The notes beneath the pieces were generated by a model. The model searched no databases and was not told where the DNA came from. It saw only the letters and a program-made list of their open reading frames with translations. A DNA stretch of 64,000 nt from Tyto alba (lineage: Eukaryota > Chordata > Aves > Strigiformes > Tytonidae): NCBI RefSeq assembly GCF_018691265.1, contig NW_024881321.1:16076698-16140697 (forward strand), given 5' to 3'. Both the position numbers and the translations under genes were made by a program. Of the stretch, positions 51,961-64,000 are shown piece after piece; within the stretch, counting starts at the first letter, position 1; every line of letters starts with the position of its first letter.

Positions 51961-54068
51961 GAATTAGGACATGTAATAGCACACTCCTCTTTTGAACACA
52001 TACATAACTATACACATATAACGTAGAGTTAGTATCTTAAGAAATTTTTGTTTAACTCCTTTATAAAAATAATGTCTGATTTGTTTTCCAGTAGGACAAA
52101 CTGGGCAGCAGCTGCTATTTTGAGATCCATTTAAAAAAAATACAGAAACACAAGACAAAGCACCTACATAATGAACAAGCCCACCATTGCTCAAGGGGTC
52201 ACAGAGCTGGTGTTCGTTACCGTCTGTATTAAATTTAAGATACATAAACTTTTCAGTGCTGATTTAAACTCAAATAAGAAAGCAAAAAATATCATACTAC
52301 TCAAGGTAAGTATTCTGTGGAAATAATCTGGTTCTCCTGGCAGTTTGTTAATTAATATGCTATTCTTATCCATAACAGTTGATAATGGAGTTCTATCATA
52401 TAAGTGTATCCACTGTAATATCTGAATGCACTCATCACTTAATTGGCCACAATTCTTTGCATGAAATGCTGAAACAAGTGAACTGTCACCTTTTTAATGA
52501 AGCTACCTATATCTTAAACCCTTTGCCCTTTAAAAAACTATTTATACTCAGAATGAAAAATTTTATTCTAGCTTCTGCCAGAGACTGTGGTTAATGTTCA
52601 CTGCCCTTTATTCACCTTATTTTTAATTCTGAAAACCCACACTCATTAACTGTACACTTCTAAAGAATTGCTGGAACCACCTAAATAAAAGCTTAAAAGT
52701 GACTTTTATGGTACATTTGAGAGTAACAGTAGAGATATGAAATACTGAAAAGACTCTCTGTTAGTCTGTACAGGTGATGTAACACAGACTGACGGTAACA
52801 ACGCAGTATCCATTAAAACCAAAAATTGAAATCTTTAAATAAGGTGATTTGTATTTGTATATATCTATAAACACAAATCTATGAATGAACTTAATAGATG
52901 GGTACTGAGCATTAAAAATTACAGGTTTCTTTGAGCAGACAGTATCTAGGGTCAGAGTGAGATATTTATGTTGGGTAGCATAGTACAAGTAACCCTGGTG
53001 AAATTAGTCTATTCTCTGAATGCACTTCTATGTGATATCAGTAATCAAGTCCTAAACTAGAAGTTAAAGAGTATGTACATCATTAGTTTCATCTCTGTCA
53101 TTCAGACTTCAAATTGTTTGGGACAGAAACCAGCTATCAGTACAGCAATGGGTTTGTGCAACACCCTGTACAATGCTCATCACTTAAACCCCATGTAGAC
53201 CAAGAGAAGAGGGACGATTACCCTTGTAGATACCCTTTAATTAGTATATTCTTCTCTGTACTCTAGTTGTACTTTACTTCCAAAACACAGCAAAATAGGA
53301 ACTCATAAGCAAAAAATAAATTATCACGTATTCCAGGAAAAAACCCTGATCTTTGTACCCAGTTCCTCAAAATCTGTTTGTAAAATCAAAATCCCAGGTG
53401 TGTTACAGTGTTCCAATCTTGTAAGTCTACATTTAGCTGTGCTTGGCTTTCATATGCTACTATGGAATATCATAAAATAAATTTGTATTTTCCTTGCGCA
53501 AGGCAAGGAACAGAAACAATCATTCACATTCAGTCTCCCATTTTCTTTGCAGAGCAGCATCTATAACCATATGAATAGTAGCAGGGTTTTCCCTCATAAG
53601 CAGTAGTACTATAGTGATTTGGATGATACAGAATACCAATCTAAGACTACCAAGTCCTAAAAAAAAATAAAATAGAAAAAAAACCCAGTACTATAGGTCC
53701 AAGTGGAAATATTATAGTGATCCAACAAAAGACACTTTTATTTGTTATCCTTTCAACAACTTAGGTGTCATTCAGTGCATTGCTATCAAGCTACGGGGGA
53801 TCGTATCTGGTGATATCTTAAAATATATCCCCATAACCCTTAGTCAGTGCTTGTAGGTATATTATTTGCAAGCCTATAATACAGCCAGTGCTCAAAGCTG
53901 TCCCAGAACTATCTTATGTAAAGTTTGCTCTATCAGAAATAAGTGTGCTACTAATGTGTTATCCTAGAGAAACACTGCAAAGTTAATCAGTCATTTCTGT
54001 TAGGTAGTACAAGTAGTATGTTTTTAGATAACAGAGATGACAAACTTATCTATGTCTGATACGATAAC

Positions 54069-54107
54069 ATTAATATTAATATTAGTATTGATATTGATAT
54101 TAATATT
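54069..54107 (+). repeat. Hexanucleotide repeat (ATTAAT/ATTGAT)n
   Basis: About 6.5 units of period 6, alternating between ATTAAT and ATTGAT versions with one ATTAGT. It is a short, imperfect microsatellite. Confidence 0.9.
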
Positions 54108-56066
54108 CCTTTGTAATTCTGGTAATTCCATTTGTGTGAATCTTCATACAATAGAGTTACACAGGAAGACATCAAAGGGTCTATTTTATAGAAAAGCATA
54201 AATCAATTACTGAGAAGTTTATTTTATATGTACTTTAACATGCCTAACTGTGGATCTGCTCTGTATTTCCTTTGTGACTGGAAAACTCACACCTGCTCTA
54301 GTCCCTTAACCTCCCATCTCTAACACACATTATGAAGTAAAGATACTAGACTTTGCAATTCATTTCAATTACTGCTGCACTGTGTCTGAAAAGATCTGTG
54401 TTTCTCAAAAACATCTCACATTAGCCAAAATAAAGAACCCCCAAAATAAAAGACCAACTTCATCATGTTATTCTAATAACATGTATATAAATGAATGAAT
54501 GAATGTAGATGTGTTCTCACAAAGAATTCTAGTTGAGACACCTTTAATTCAGTTCATCCTTCCTTTTATGAACTCCACATGTTCAGCAGCATGGGACACA
54601 TACAACAGAATTTCATATAACAGTATTTTATATAGGAGTACAACTTCCAAGATGGTCAAAATGGCACCATTGACTTGCAGCACACTCTCCTGGGGCATAC
54701 TACAGCTGGCCATTATATGATGTTTGATTAGCATCTCTGTGCCTAGAACAGCTTCATATATAACATGCATACAGAGCTATCTTTTGGCTCTGTCCATGTA
54801 GCTTGTAGCACAAGCTCAAATACTGACTGAGCACTAAGAAGATACAAATTAATCATAATAATTACAACCACATTTTATTTCCATGCCCAGAGACAAGTCA
54901 GGCAAGAGTTAAAGCAGGTGGCAATTCACAATTATATTTTGATTCTTTATATTTTCTACTTTTCTGAAAGCCTTAGCTTCAAAAGCTGAGCACCTCATTT
55001 TCTGTTCTGTTTTCCATTCAATAAAAATTTACTTTTCTATCACTCTGTCTTGATTACATGCAGAAAAAACTCTGGAAATGTTATGCCACATGCAAGTTAA
55101 AGGCTTATAAATGAAAAAAAAAATAAGCCAAAATCATCAAATAAACTAATCCAAAAGTTTTTTCTCCAGATTTTGTTATGGCTGATGAGCTCTTAATGTT
55201 AGATGTTGTAAACACTGATCAAGGTGTCATGGGTCAAACTAAGAGGGACATTTTCAGCAGTGCTGTTTCACCCAAGATGTTATCTGTTTCTTTGAGACTT
55301 CATAATAGCTCTTGCAGTTTCAAGCTTCATTCCAGTACTGAAGATGATACCAAAGAAACACCTACTTGACCAAACGATATGCTTTCTATGCTGTTAGTAA
55401 GTACTTCTGGCAGAACTGGGCAGTTTTCTGTGGTAATGGATCATGTTCTCAGAAAAAACGTATCAGCAGAAGACTATCCTTCTACAAAACAGTAAACAAA
55501 TTATTTATTATCCTGTCCAGAAACATACTTGGTTAAATGACTGGCTGAAGGTCAGAGTGATGTCTTCACAACTTTATGGCTTTACAATACAAAAACACAA
55601 CCAACTGGACAGTGAGTTCATGCAGTTTTTCTAAAATTTTACAATATTTGAGGAAGAGAGTGCTGCAATAAAATGGAAAATTAGAAGAATTTTGTCACAA
55701 ACAATTATCCCTCACTAAAATTTATTGACTTGGACAATATATATTCTGTTTTAATAGTACTGAATAAAGTGGCAAAGTACAGTATGTTTGAAATGATGCT
55801 TTCTCATCATATTGCCTTTAAAAGAGATAAAGTTTTCACAGTTTTTAAGTACTGTCTTCCAAGTACAGAGGCTCAAGTACACAAAAGTGGTCTGGCAAGC
55901 AGAACAGTAAAGCAGTTGTCTCTTCCAATTTATCCATTTATTCAAAGATTTAAGGAAAAAAAGAAAATTACAAGACATGCCTTGGACTCCCGGGTATAGG
56001 AGATTCAGTCCTCACAAAAGCTTTCTCTCTCACACAGTAACTCTTTATGTGAGATATATGTTTCTT

Positions 56067-56102
56067 CGTATATACATATATATATACACACACATATACA
56101 TG
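56067..56102. repeat. Alternating pyrimidine-purine tract, 36 bp (TA/CA)
   Basis: Every base from 56067 to 56102 alternates between pyrimidine and purine: mostly TA steps, then four CA steps, then TA. It is a mixed dinucleotide microsatellite. Confidence 0.9.
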
Positions 56103-56451
56103 TTTATATACACCATATAGTGTGGCACACTCTCCACATATGAGAGTCTCTAGGCTGATATTCTCAAGGCAATGGGCACTGTGGTCCCAAAAGACCTTAA
56201 AGCACAGGAGGAACCAATCTAGACTTCATCTTCTTTAGTAAGTACTGATTGCCATCTTCTCTCCCACTCAGTTGTGAGACTATGCACCACTCAAGTGAGC
56301 TAGAGAAACACACAGCATATAAATGGATCAACTCTAGCTTCTGTGACTCTTAGACCAAGTATTAAGTGGTGATAGATGAGCGTCACCAGTCTCCCCATCA
56401 TGACAGAACCGTGATCTACAAGGCTGCTCATTATAGTATCTACATACACAA

Positions 56452-56479
56452 ACACATATATACGTGTATGTGTGTGCAT
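56452..56479. repeat. Alternating purine-pyrimidine tract, 28 bp (CA/TA/TG)
   Basis: Strict alternation from 56452 to 56479, passing from CA through TA to TG steps with a central ACGTGT. The two sides are nearly but not perfectly complementary. Confidence 0.85.
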
Positions 56480-58639
56480 CTGTCTGTGTATTATGTACAC
56501 ATACGGACCAGAATCCTTGCAGGTGATTAGCAGGGCACAGTAACATTAACACAATCATTTAAGAAAGAAAATGAGCAATACAGTCAATTGAAAAAACAGA
56601 AGTCATTTGCTAATGGATATCAAACCTAGAAGTGTAGTCAACGGAAAACAAAGGGTAATAGAGTTCCTTAGTACTCCTTTGTACCCTATAAAGTTTCCTA
56701 ACTCTCACATATACCAAACAACCAAGTATTTTCCTTTTTTTTTTCTTTCCACAATATTGTTGTTAAGACTCAAACGTCAGTGCAGTCAATAGCAATGGTA
56801 TAGTGAGATGACTCTCTAGAATGATCACAGACGTCTCCTGCAAACCTCTTTGGGTAGACAGACCCTAAGAGTACATGCCTTGCACCACCGTCTTGGAAGA
56901 TTAATGACATGTACTAAGTCAACAATATTATCTGCATGCTCCCCAAAGATCTTAAATTAAAATACACATTCATCCTGGCCAAGCTTAGCATATATGAAAT
57001 TTGCTTTACTTAATGAGATCACATTTAATAATAACAGAGGCAGGCAACACTGGAAAATAACAAATATACACTCACCCTGTAAGCTAGTTTCCACAACTAA
57101 CATTGTCTTTAATGCCATTATCTCTGACTTGGGTAGCAGTCAGATCTACAAATAGCTTCACTTATCTAAAAAGTGGCTTATGGGAATTATACATAAAGGC
57201 CTTTATAAGTAAAAACATATTGTTGAAGATTATGCTGTGTCACAACCTTCAGAGTTCAGTCAAATTTAATGTAAATCCATTAAAAGAATGTTTGTGCAAC
57301 ATTTTGCTTTAAAGAATTTCTTCATATTGGTACAGATAGAAAATTTTATTCTATATTACACCTACTACACAATTTTTCTCTTTGAATGAAGGACTCATTG
57401 CTGTAAAATTAGCTTTCTTCAACAGCTCACACATAAAACATACTAATGCTGTGAAAACTCCTTTATTCTTTCTCTCTTTTTTCTTACATATGTAACAAAC
57501 ACATCTATCTTAAGCTTCAAACCCTTTCATATTGGTACCTCACAAGTGGTTTACAACCTTGCCGTAAATGTTAAACACATATGATGACATTTAAGATCAT
57601 GATTTTCATGAAAATGTTCCCTTATTTTACAACCATAATAAAAAGAAAATGCTTCAATGGACAGGTTATATTTTAAAGAAAAAGTAAACATACTTATTTC
57701 AACAGGCTTACTGTGAGTTAATTAAAGTGAAAATTATGTAAACAAAAGTCAGTATTATAACAGCCGGTATGAAGTTTTAATTTTTCTATTGACCTAGTAA
57801 CAAATTTAAACACTAACAGTTTGGGAGATCTAATTAAATGAATACAAACATTTTGTTTAATGACATCAGCAGTCAATGCAGAACATCTGTGTTTTACTTT
57901 AAAAGTGATCAGAAAACATTCTTTTGTTTACATTACAGATAATCAGGAGGTTTATATTTCTGTGTTCAATTTAAGAGGGAAAAAAGATCATACTACCTTC
58001 AGGGCCCAAGGAAGCAATATGTTACAAATGCAGGATTTCTCCTTTTTTTTTTTTTTTTCTGTTTTGTAACCATGGTAAAACAATAGAAATGAACTTTCCC
58101 TGAACCTTTCTCCTTTAATGGCCTGGGTCCATGTTGACCCAGCAATGCAAGCTGGAACCTGATACTATCAAACGGACTGCTGCTAAAGCAATCAGATTCA
58201 GCAGAAACTATACACAGTGCATTATAATACTAATTTCAGCATCCCACAAAGCCAGTGCAAAGGCAAGCTATTAAAGTATTATATTCTATTGTTTAAAAGT
58301 GAGATTAATTCAATAGCTTAAATGCACCCAAAAACACTGAACTAAATGGCAGACTGTACAATTATATTGTTGTTCTTCTATAATTATAATACTGTACCAA
58401 AGTGAAATTGCAGATAAGGTTCTCCCTTCCCCTCTCCCTTCAAAAAAAAGCACTACTGGATGAATTATTAGTAAACAGATGATTTGAGCCATTACAGGTT
58501 CATATGATCCTGCATTTGAATAAGGCATGTAATTAAATTATCAGGACTTTGTTCTAAATGCTTGAAAGGAGACCATGATAACCACATTTTTAAAAGGTAG
58601 AATATCAGAACAAACTTTTTTTTTCTTAGAGAGGACTAC

Positions 58640-58760
58640 AGGCAACTAATGTACGAAGGCATAATTGATTAATTCCACTAATTAAGATATTTGTTATTCC
58701 TGCAATCGTAGCTTGATAAATAATGTATTAGATGTGACACCATTTCCCATCAGTTCTGAA
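58640..58760. promoter_or_regulatory. Candidate intronic element with paired-type homeodomain dimer site
   Basis: TAATTGATTA at 58662-58671 has the TAAT-N2-ATTA layout of a homeodomain dimer (P2) site. A TAATTA core follows at 58679-58684, and TTGATAAATAATG lies at 58713-58725. There are no simple repeats within the block. Confidence 0.3.
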
Positions 58761-59433
58761 AAGACTGTGATGATTTTTCAAATTTATACTGTTGGTTTTT
58801 GGAAGCTTAATAGCTCACTTCTAGACTTCAGTGTCCAGGCAAAAAGCAAGTAAAATACATTTTGAAGTTATGAAGAAATCATAACTAGGAAACAATAATA
58901 AATAATAAACATTTCATTACAACATACTCGTGTTGTTTCAGAAAATTTTTAATTTACAGAAGTTCATTTTTTTCAAAAAGTTTGAAGGGGCAATATTGAT
59001 CTAAACCAGCCCAAATTTTCCAGAAGTAAGTATTCAGTCAAAGTTAGCCATTTATGATGTTTCTCTGGAGAGTGACAGACACCCTCCAAGATCTATTCAT
59101 CCCCTTCTCTTTTAAGATCTATGTTAAGATTAAATAAATCTCTTCTAGGATGTGTTTGTGCCGACAGTGGTTATATAGAGACCCTAGTCACCTAACTATA
59201 AGGCAGCTACAGTTCCCACCTTTAACACAGCTACTACAGAAAGAGAAGTCACTACCTTGTATACAATAGTCTATCCAGGTGAAATATACAGACAGAAAGA
59301 CTTTCTCAGAAGGATACTACTCTACTTTTTAAGAAGAAAAGTAATCATCCTGTAGGTAGGTCAGGATAATAATGCTGAGACTGAACAAGAGACTGACAGA
59401 TTTACTAAACTACAAAGAGAGGAAAAAGAAAAT

Positions 59434-59485
59434 AATGTAACATTAGTAAGACTGTTCAGAATAAATGTAACATTAGTAAGACTGT
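59434..59485 (+). repeat. 22-bp direct repeat, 30-bp period
   Basis: aatgtaacattagtaagact plus gt occurs identically at 59434-59455 and 59464-59485 with 8 bp between. It is a two-copy local duplication. Confidence 0.95.
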
Positions 59486-59864
59486 CTATCTGGGATGAGG
59501 ATTTCTGGCTGTACCCTCCAGATTTTGCTTAGTTTACATTAAAACATTATTTAAGCACAGATTAGCACTCATCTTTTTTGCCTTACAGATGTATGCCCTT
59601 ATCATCTTGTCATAGATTCACACTCATTTTTTTCTCCTGTCCAAGAAATACTTCATTCCCTTCCATGTACCTTCATGTAGCTTCAACAGGGATGGAGAAT
59701 GTCCTACACCAGAATAAGTACGGCCTATTTGTGACATTAGTCTTCTTGCAGACCAACTTGTGGCATTTTCTCTGACAACCTTACTGCTACCCAGTGGGTC
59801 CTCAACATCCCACTTTGACCACTAAGCTGTTGTAATGGGAGAGCAGAGAGTCTCCACTGCGACC

Positions 59865-60061
59865 TCTTCACCAGAAGGGTTATCAAACATTGGAAGAGGC
59901 TGCACAGGAAAGTGGCTGAGTCACCACCCCTGGAGGTATTTAAAAGACGTGTAGATAAGGCACTTAGGTACATGGTTTAGTGGTGGACTTGGCAGTGTTA
60001 GGTTTACGGTTGGACTCGATGATCTTAAAGATCTTTTCTAGAAATGATTTGATGATCCTTC
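59865..60061 (+). mobile_element. CR1-like 3' fragment
   Basis: Contains a block recognisable as the 3' part of a CR1-type element: atcaaacattggaagaggctgc, then a 3' UTR with ggttggactcgatgatctta, then a degraded tail gatttgatgatccttct. The long 3' UTR wording (ggtggacttggcagtgttag) differs from the other copies here, so it is a different CR1 subfamily. The 5' limit is uncertain and may extend a little upstream. Confidence 0.75.
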
Positions 60062-63000
60062 TATTTGTTCTCTTTCTGTAGCCATGTTTTTAAAGAAGGT
60101 GATGACCACTCCACTTAGACTGCAGACACTCAGTACACATGCTCTGATCATGTACCACGTAATTCACAATAACTACATATAGGAACGCAATTTTCTTCGG
60201 GTTACAATCAAGTTCAGTGTATGACCACTCTGAGCAGAAGCAAAACGCAAACTCTAGCCCAAAAGGGGTTTATAGTTGTTTAAACTTGTTCAAGAATGAG
60301 AACCTGATAAAGCTTTTGCTGGCTTGCAGCAGCAGCAGCAATCACATCACTGAAAACACTTAAGTCAAATTAGCCTTTAATTGTTGTGCTTCTCTACTCT
60401 GTATGTGCATACAAATTTTCATCTAATGAAGTCACAATATACAGGGGGCAATCCTGTATTGCACAAGGTACAATATAAACTACCAAAATGAGACCCAAAT
60501 TTGGTAGTTTATTACTGCAATGTAAATGTTAAATATTAGTATCTTGAGCATAGACGCATGCCAGCAATATCCTCCTTTAGAGTCCTGTTTGTCTGGACAC
60601 GTGAGACAATAGTTCTTCAGAACAGCTCCTGGTTTTATTGCATTTGAAAAACACCTAACACACAATGATGCTAGCATAAACATGAATTATTATGTTATGA
60701 AAAACACAGATTTTAAATAGGAAACAATGATGCTTTATGGGGAAGAGAGGAGTGAGAAGAGATGCATTGTGAAATGCAGCCAGTGACTGCTAGGTTGGAA
60801 GATGACTATTTCATTGCAGTTTCCCAGCCTTTGTCTACAACTCTCTTCCTCCAAGTGCAGATTAGCACTTTTCTGTCAGGCTGCCCATTTTCCCCCCTTT
60901 TTTCAGAAATTCTAAACTGGCTTGACTGATTTTTGACAATCAATTTCTAGTTCCAACTAGACAAGTTGAACTTACGTCATCTGATCCGCCTCCTTCTGGA
61001 TTTACCACTTGTTCGGAAAACTGTAACGTGTGGCAGGTGGGTCAGTTCCACGAGGTGGAGGCAGTGAGCAAAGAGAGGAGGAAAACCGAAATGCTTCCCT
61101 TGGAAGGAGAAGCTCGAGACAGTGAAAGAGCCACTGTGTTGTAGCATGGACCAAAGGTTGAACGGGAATTTATTAGAATCTCCATCCACTGTCTGGATTT
61201 GGCATGAAAGAGGACTTGCTTGATACCCTTCCAGCATTGTTACTGTGCTGCTGTTGGAAACAATGGTCATGAGCCCTTTTCTTTGTAATCAAAGGAAAGA
61301 CTCCTTTTGTTTTTTGTGGGAACTGTATCATACCCTTGGTAGTTCACAGAAGATACAGTCAACCTATCTCCACAAAAAGTGTTTCTAACTTGCAAGACCT
61401 TGGTCAGCATCTCTACAACTTGAAAGAAATTAGAGAGAATAAAATTGAGAAACGTATTTTCTTTCCCTGTGTTAGAAAAAAAAAAAAAAAGGCGCACATT
61501 TCCTAGTTCCTGGAAGAAGATGGGCTTCATGAAAATGGAAGTGGGAGAGAGAATAGCAGAATGAAAACAATTCTCCAAGTACAATAAAAAAGGAAAGACT
61601 AATCCTCATGCAGAGGAAAAGATGATGATCCAAAAGAGAAACAGAAAGTTTGTTGACAATGATCCTCCTCATTCCTGTAAAATGACAGAAGTTGTAAAGC
61701 ATCAACAACTACAGATTGAATCTCTTAAAGGTGGATTATTCTGCATGCACAGGATGCTACAAAGCTTTTTCCAACTTCCAAAAGGTGAAGGGGCTGATCA
61801 CTGTGTTACTTCCTCCCAAGCACAGATCAGACCTTCCTGATGGACTTGGAGAAAGCCAGATATCCCTATGTATCTCGGCTTCTTAAAATACTAGTGAACT
61901 AGTAGAGATGTGTATATAATGCATCATACATCTGTGCTATGATTATAACATTGTTTGCAACTAAACAGAAGTACATCTCAAAATACAGATTTGCACACTG
62001 GGAAGATCCACTAAATAAATAAAAAAATAAAATAATAATAATAAAAAAACCACCGTGAAAAAATCAACTATGACTGCAACGTTATGTATAGATTTTACTA
62101 ATCATTTTCTTACACTTGGCGTTTATATTCAGAAGTAACTGTCTGAATAATAAAATAATTTTTAATTAGTTTCAATAAACCAAATTCAGTAATACATCAT
62201 AGTCTGCAAACTACAAACATCCTCTATCTGATTACATATAGGTCAAAACCAACAAAGTTTTTATGCAATTTAGTACATTTTGTAGAACAGGAAATATGAA
62301 AAATAGGGATAAAATTTGGAAAGTATTATTACTGCATATACTTACAAAAACAAACTACTTATTATCCTAGCTTAATCGAATTACCATATAAAAATAAAAT
62401 ATAGTTTAAAACCAATATTTGAGAGCATGAAGATACAATTTATAGAGACAATACCAATAGCAGAAAATACTAATTGAACCAAACAGAATTTTGTCAATCA
62501 AATAACCTAAAATATTAAGTCGTCGTTGCCCTTTTAAATCCTTTCAACTAGAATTCCCTAATTGTTCCCTCACTTTATCTCACTGTACCAGTAAGTAAAT
62601 AAATTAACAAAATAGCTTTTATCGCACAGAATAACCTTTTAACTGAAGGATTATCTCTGGTTTATTTTTCATTTCTTTCTCTGCAGATAGCAGTTCATGC
62701 CTCATTGATTAGTTTGCTGAGGTGGTGACCAGAAATGAAAACAAGGTCTCTCAGATATTGCCAAGACCTGTAAATATCAAAAAAAAAAAAAAAATGCACC
62801 AAAGCTAACACATGTTATGCTTCCAGAATTCAGTTTCTAAGACACTGAGAGTCAATGGTCAGAAGAGGTTCATTTATTCCAATCAGCCTGTGCCAGGATG
62901 CAATTCCACTAAACAATTCTAAAATGTCAGCTGTGTGGTTTGGTTTTGGTTTGCTTCTCATTTACACTTTTACAGGATTTTCCTTTTTCTTTTTTTTTTT

Positions 63001-64000
63001 TTTTTTTTTCATTAATTTTCACTTTTAAAATGTGCCAGCACTTTGATAAAATGTGTTACAGAGGTGTGGATCAGTACTGTTTCAAACCAGGATTTTATAG
63101 GTCTTTCTAAAATAAATTATTTCAAAAAGCTGAATTCTATTTTGAAAATTCAAAAATAGTCTCCAGTAAAGAGTTAATTTGGGTTTGTCTAGTTTTTTTC
63201 TGATTTGTGTTTTAAAATTCCATTTTTAGAAGAAAATTTTGATTTTCATTGAAGGCATCAGATTAACAGCTATGGATGTCAAAGTCCTCTATCACCATAT
63301 CTGATAAATCTCATTCATTAATTAAATGGACCATGATTTTAGTGCAACAGAAATTGAGCTGTTCTGTTTACTTAGATGTCAGACTCTTTATTGAGTCTAC
63401 ATGCATCACCAACAGGGATGATACTTTAATGATGTGAAATACTGAATTTATCAACATAGTTCCCCTTAGATTTAAAAAACAAATAAATTTTAAAAAATAA
63501 GTTTTTATGCTTCCAGTGCTATTGGGCTCAGAACATAAGTACTAAAACAACACACAAATATTAAACATGTATTAGAACAATCAAGATCTCAGAGAAGAAA
63601 TAATGTGATTTATGCATATGCTGGTATGTTTCAAAGATTGTTCAATAACCTATATAAACAGTCACATAGTCCTCCTGCCATTTGATGCAAGTGAAATTTT
63701 ACTACTGGGCTCTGGAGAAGAAGAGATAAGAGTCACATGAGATGGATCATGCAGTAATCTCTTGAACGTGAAAATTTCACTGACACTGATGTACCGTCTT
63801 AGACAGAGATGGCATATTTTTGAAGAGGCATCTCCACGCCCCCCTCTTTTTCAGCTGCCATAAAAATATGTAAAATTAACCATAATTAATATTAGCATGC
63901 TCTGAAAGTTTTAACTTAACCTCACAAAAATGAAGATAATGCAATGTTAATTTTTTCAGACCTCTGTTACCTCAACCTTGCTGTATTCATAAACAGATTA
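60062..64000. other. Unassigned intronic sequence
   Basis: It includes a (GCA)5 run at 60326-60340 and A/T homopolymers at 61476, 62779 and 62990. The part at about 60980-61280 is less AT-rich than its surroundings but shows no splice-bounded frame I recognise. Confidence 0.7.
62990..63009 (+). repeat. T20 homopolymer
   Basis: Uninterrupted run of 20 T within a pyrimidine-rich neighbourhood. Shorter A or T runs of 15-18 bases also lie at 484-499, 13845-13860, 38839-38856, 44843-44857, 58043-58058, 61476-61490 and 62779-62794. Confidence 0.95.

Larger units (their letters stand above)
47072..59864. other. Unassigned intronic sequence
   Basis: Between the two upstream-intron CR1 pieces. It holds the candidate elements at 51.7-51.96 and 58.64-58.76 kb, the hexanucleotide repeat at 54.07 kb, alternating tracts near 56.1 and 56.46 kb and the 22-bp repeat at 59.43 kb. 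No exon or RNA gene was recognised. Confidence 0.7.
43278..64000 (-). other. DACH1: DACH1 intron (3' part), upstream of the linker exon
   Basis: Phase 2 intron that ends at the acceptor at 43278 and begins beyond the window. The preceding DACH1 exon, which should encode the end of the Ski/Sno/Dac domain, was looked for on the minus strand and not seen. The segment contains two CR1 pieces, short repeats, and motif-dense blocks near 43400-43770, 51710-51960 and 58640-58760. The rest is unassigned. Confidence 0.85.

Noticed and set aside
61267..61584. 105-codon minus-strand frame beside a less AT-rich patch
   Set aside because: Composition is low complexity (poly-Phe from an A-run) and no family resemblance was seen.
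62640..62700. Acceptor-like tttctttctctgcag on the plus strand
   Set aside because: A lone acceptor motif without a matching donor-bounded coding frame; such sequences are common.
43278..64000. The preceding DACH1 exon (end of the Ski/Sno/Dac domain)
   Set aside because: Its expected coding sequence was looked for by eye on the minus strand and not found, so it should lie beyond the window.
1..64000. tRNA, snRNA, microRNA, CpG island, LTR element or CRISPR array
   Set aside because: None was recognised by eye. Short hairpins exist, but nothing with the expected tRNA or microRNA layout could be supported without a folding or covariance search.

Overview
This is vertebrate genomic DNA, most likely from a bird. 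It is AT-rich and almost entirely non-coding. Its recognisable mobile elements are CR1 non-LTR retrotransposon fragments, one with the octamer ATTCTATG tail typical of avian CR1, and one CR1 tail has grown into a long (TTCTA)n microsatellite. I saw no mammalian-type SINEs or L1. The species cannot be fixed from what is visible.

The one gene I can support is DACH1 (dachshund homologue 1), a nuclear transcriptional co-regulator, on the minus strand. Two internal exons are present. One at 43162-43277 (116 bp) encodes the linker that starts at an SRPGRPPKR motif. One at 7311-7472 (162 bp) encodes a nine-alanine tract, a lysine-rich segment and an acidic/Asn-rich end. The two exons join in frame through a split Gly codon. 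The paralogue DACH2 is ruled out by the linker and alanine-tract sequence (from memory of the family).

Layout in plus-strand order: 1-7310 is the intron 3' of the alanine exon; 7311-7472 is that exon; 7473-43161 is a 35.7 kb intron; 43162-43277 is the linker exon; 43278-64000 is the 3' part of the next intron upstream. The neighbouring DACH1 exons, including the one encoding the end of the Ski/Sno/Dac domain, lie outside the window. The introns hold five CR1 pieces (about 19538-20159 +, 29740-29793 + with its microsatellite to 29948, 40210-40616 +, 46477-47071 -, 59865-60061 +), many poly-A/poly-T runs, a 92-bp-period tandem duplication at 37023-37197, several perfect palindromes, a G-run block at 40084-40104, and a number of low-repeat blocks dense in homeodomain, POU, TCF/LEF or E-box sites.

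The DACH1 locus in vertebrates is known for deeply conserved non-coding enhancers, so the motif-dense blocks are the most plausible functional sequence here besides the exons. They are proposed on motif content only, because conservation cannot be checked without an alignment. I found no operon, CRISPR array, intact mobile element or novel multi-gene system, and the longer open reading frames outside the exons look like chance or CR1-derived frames.
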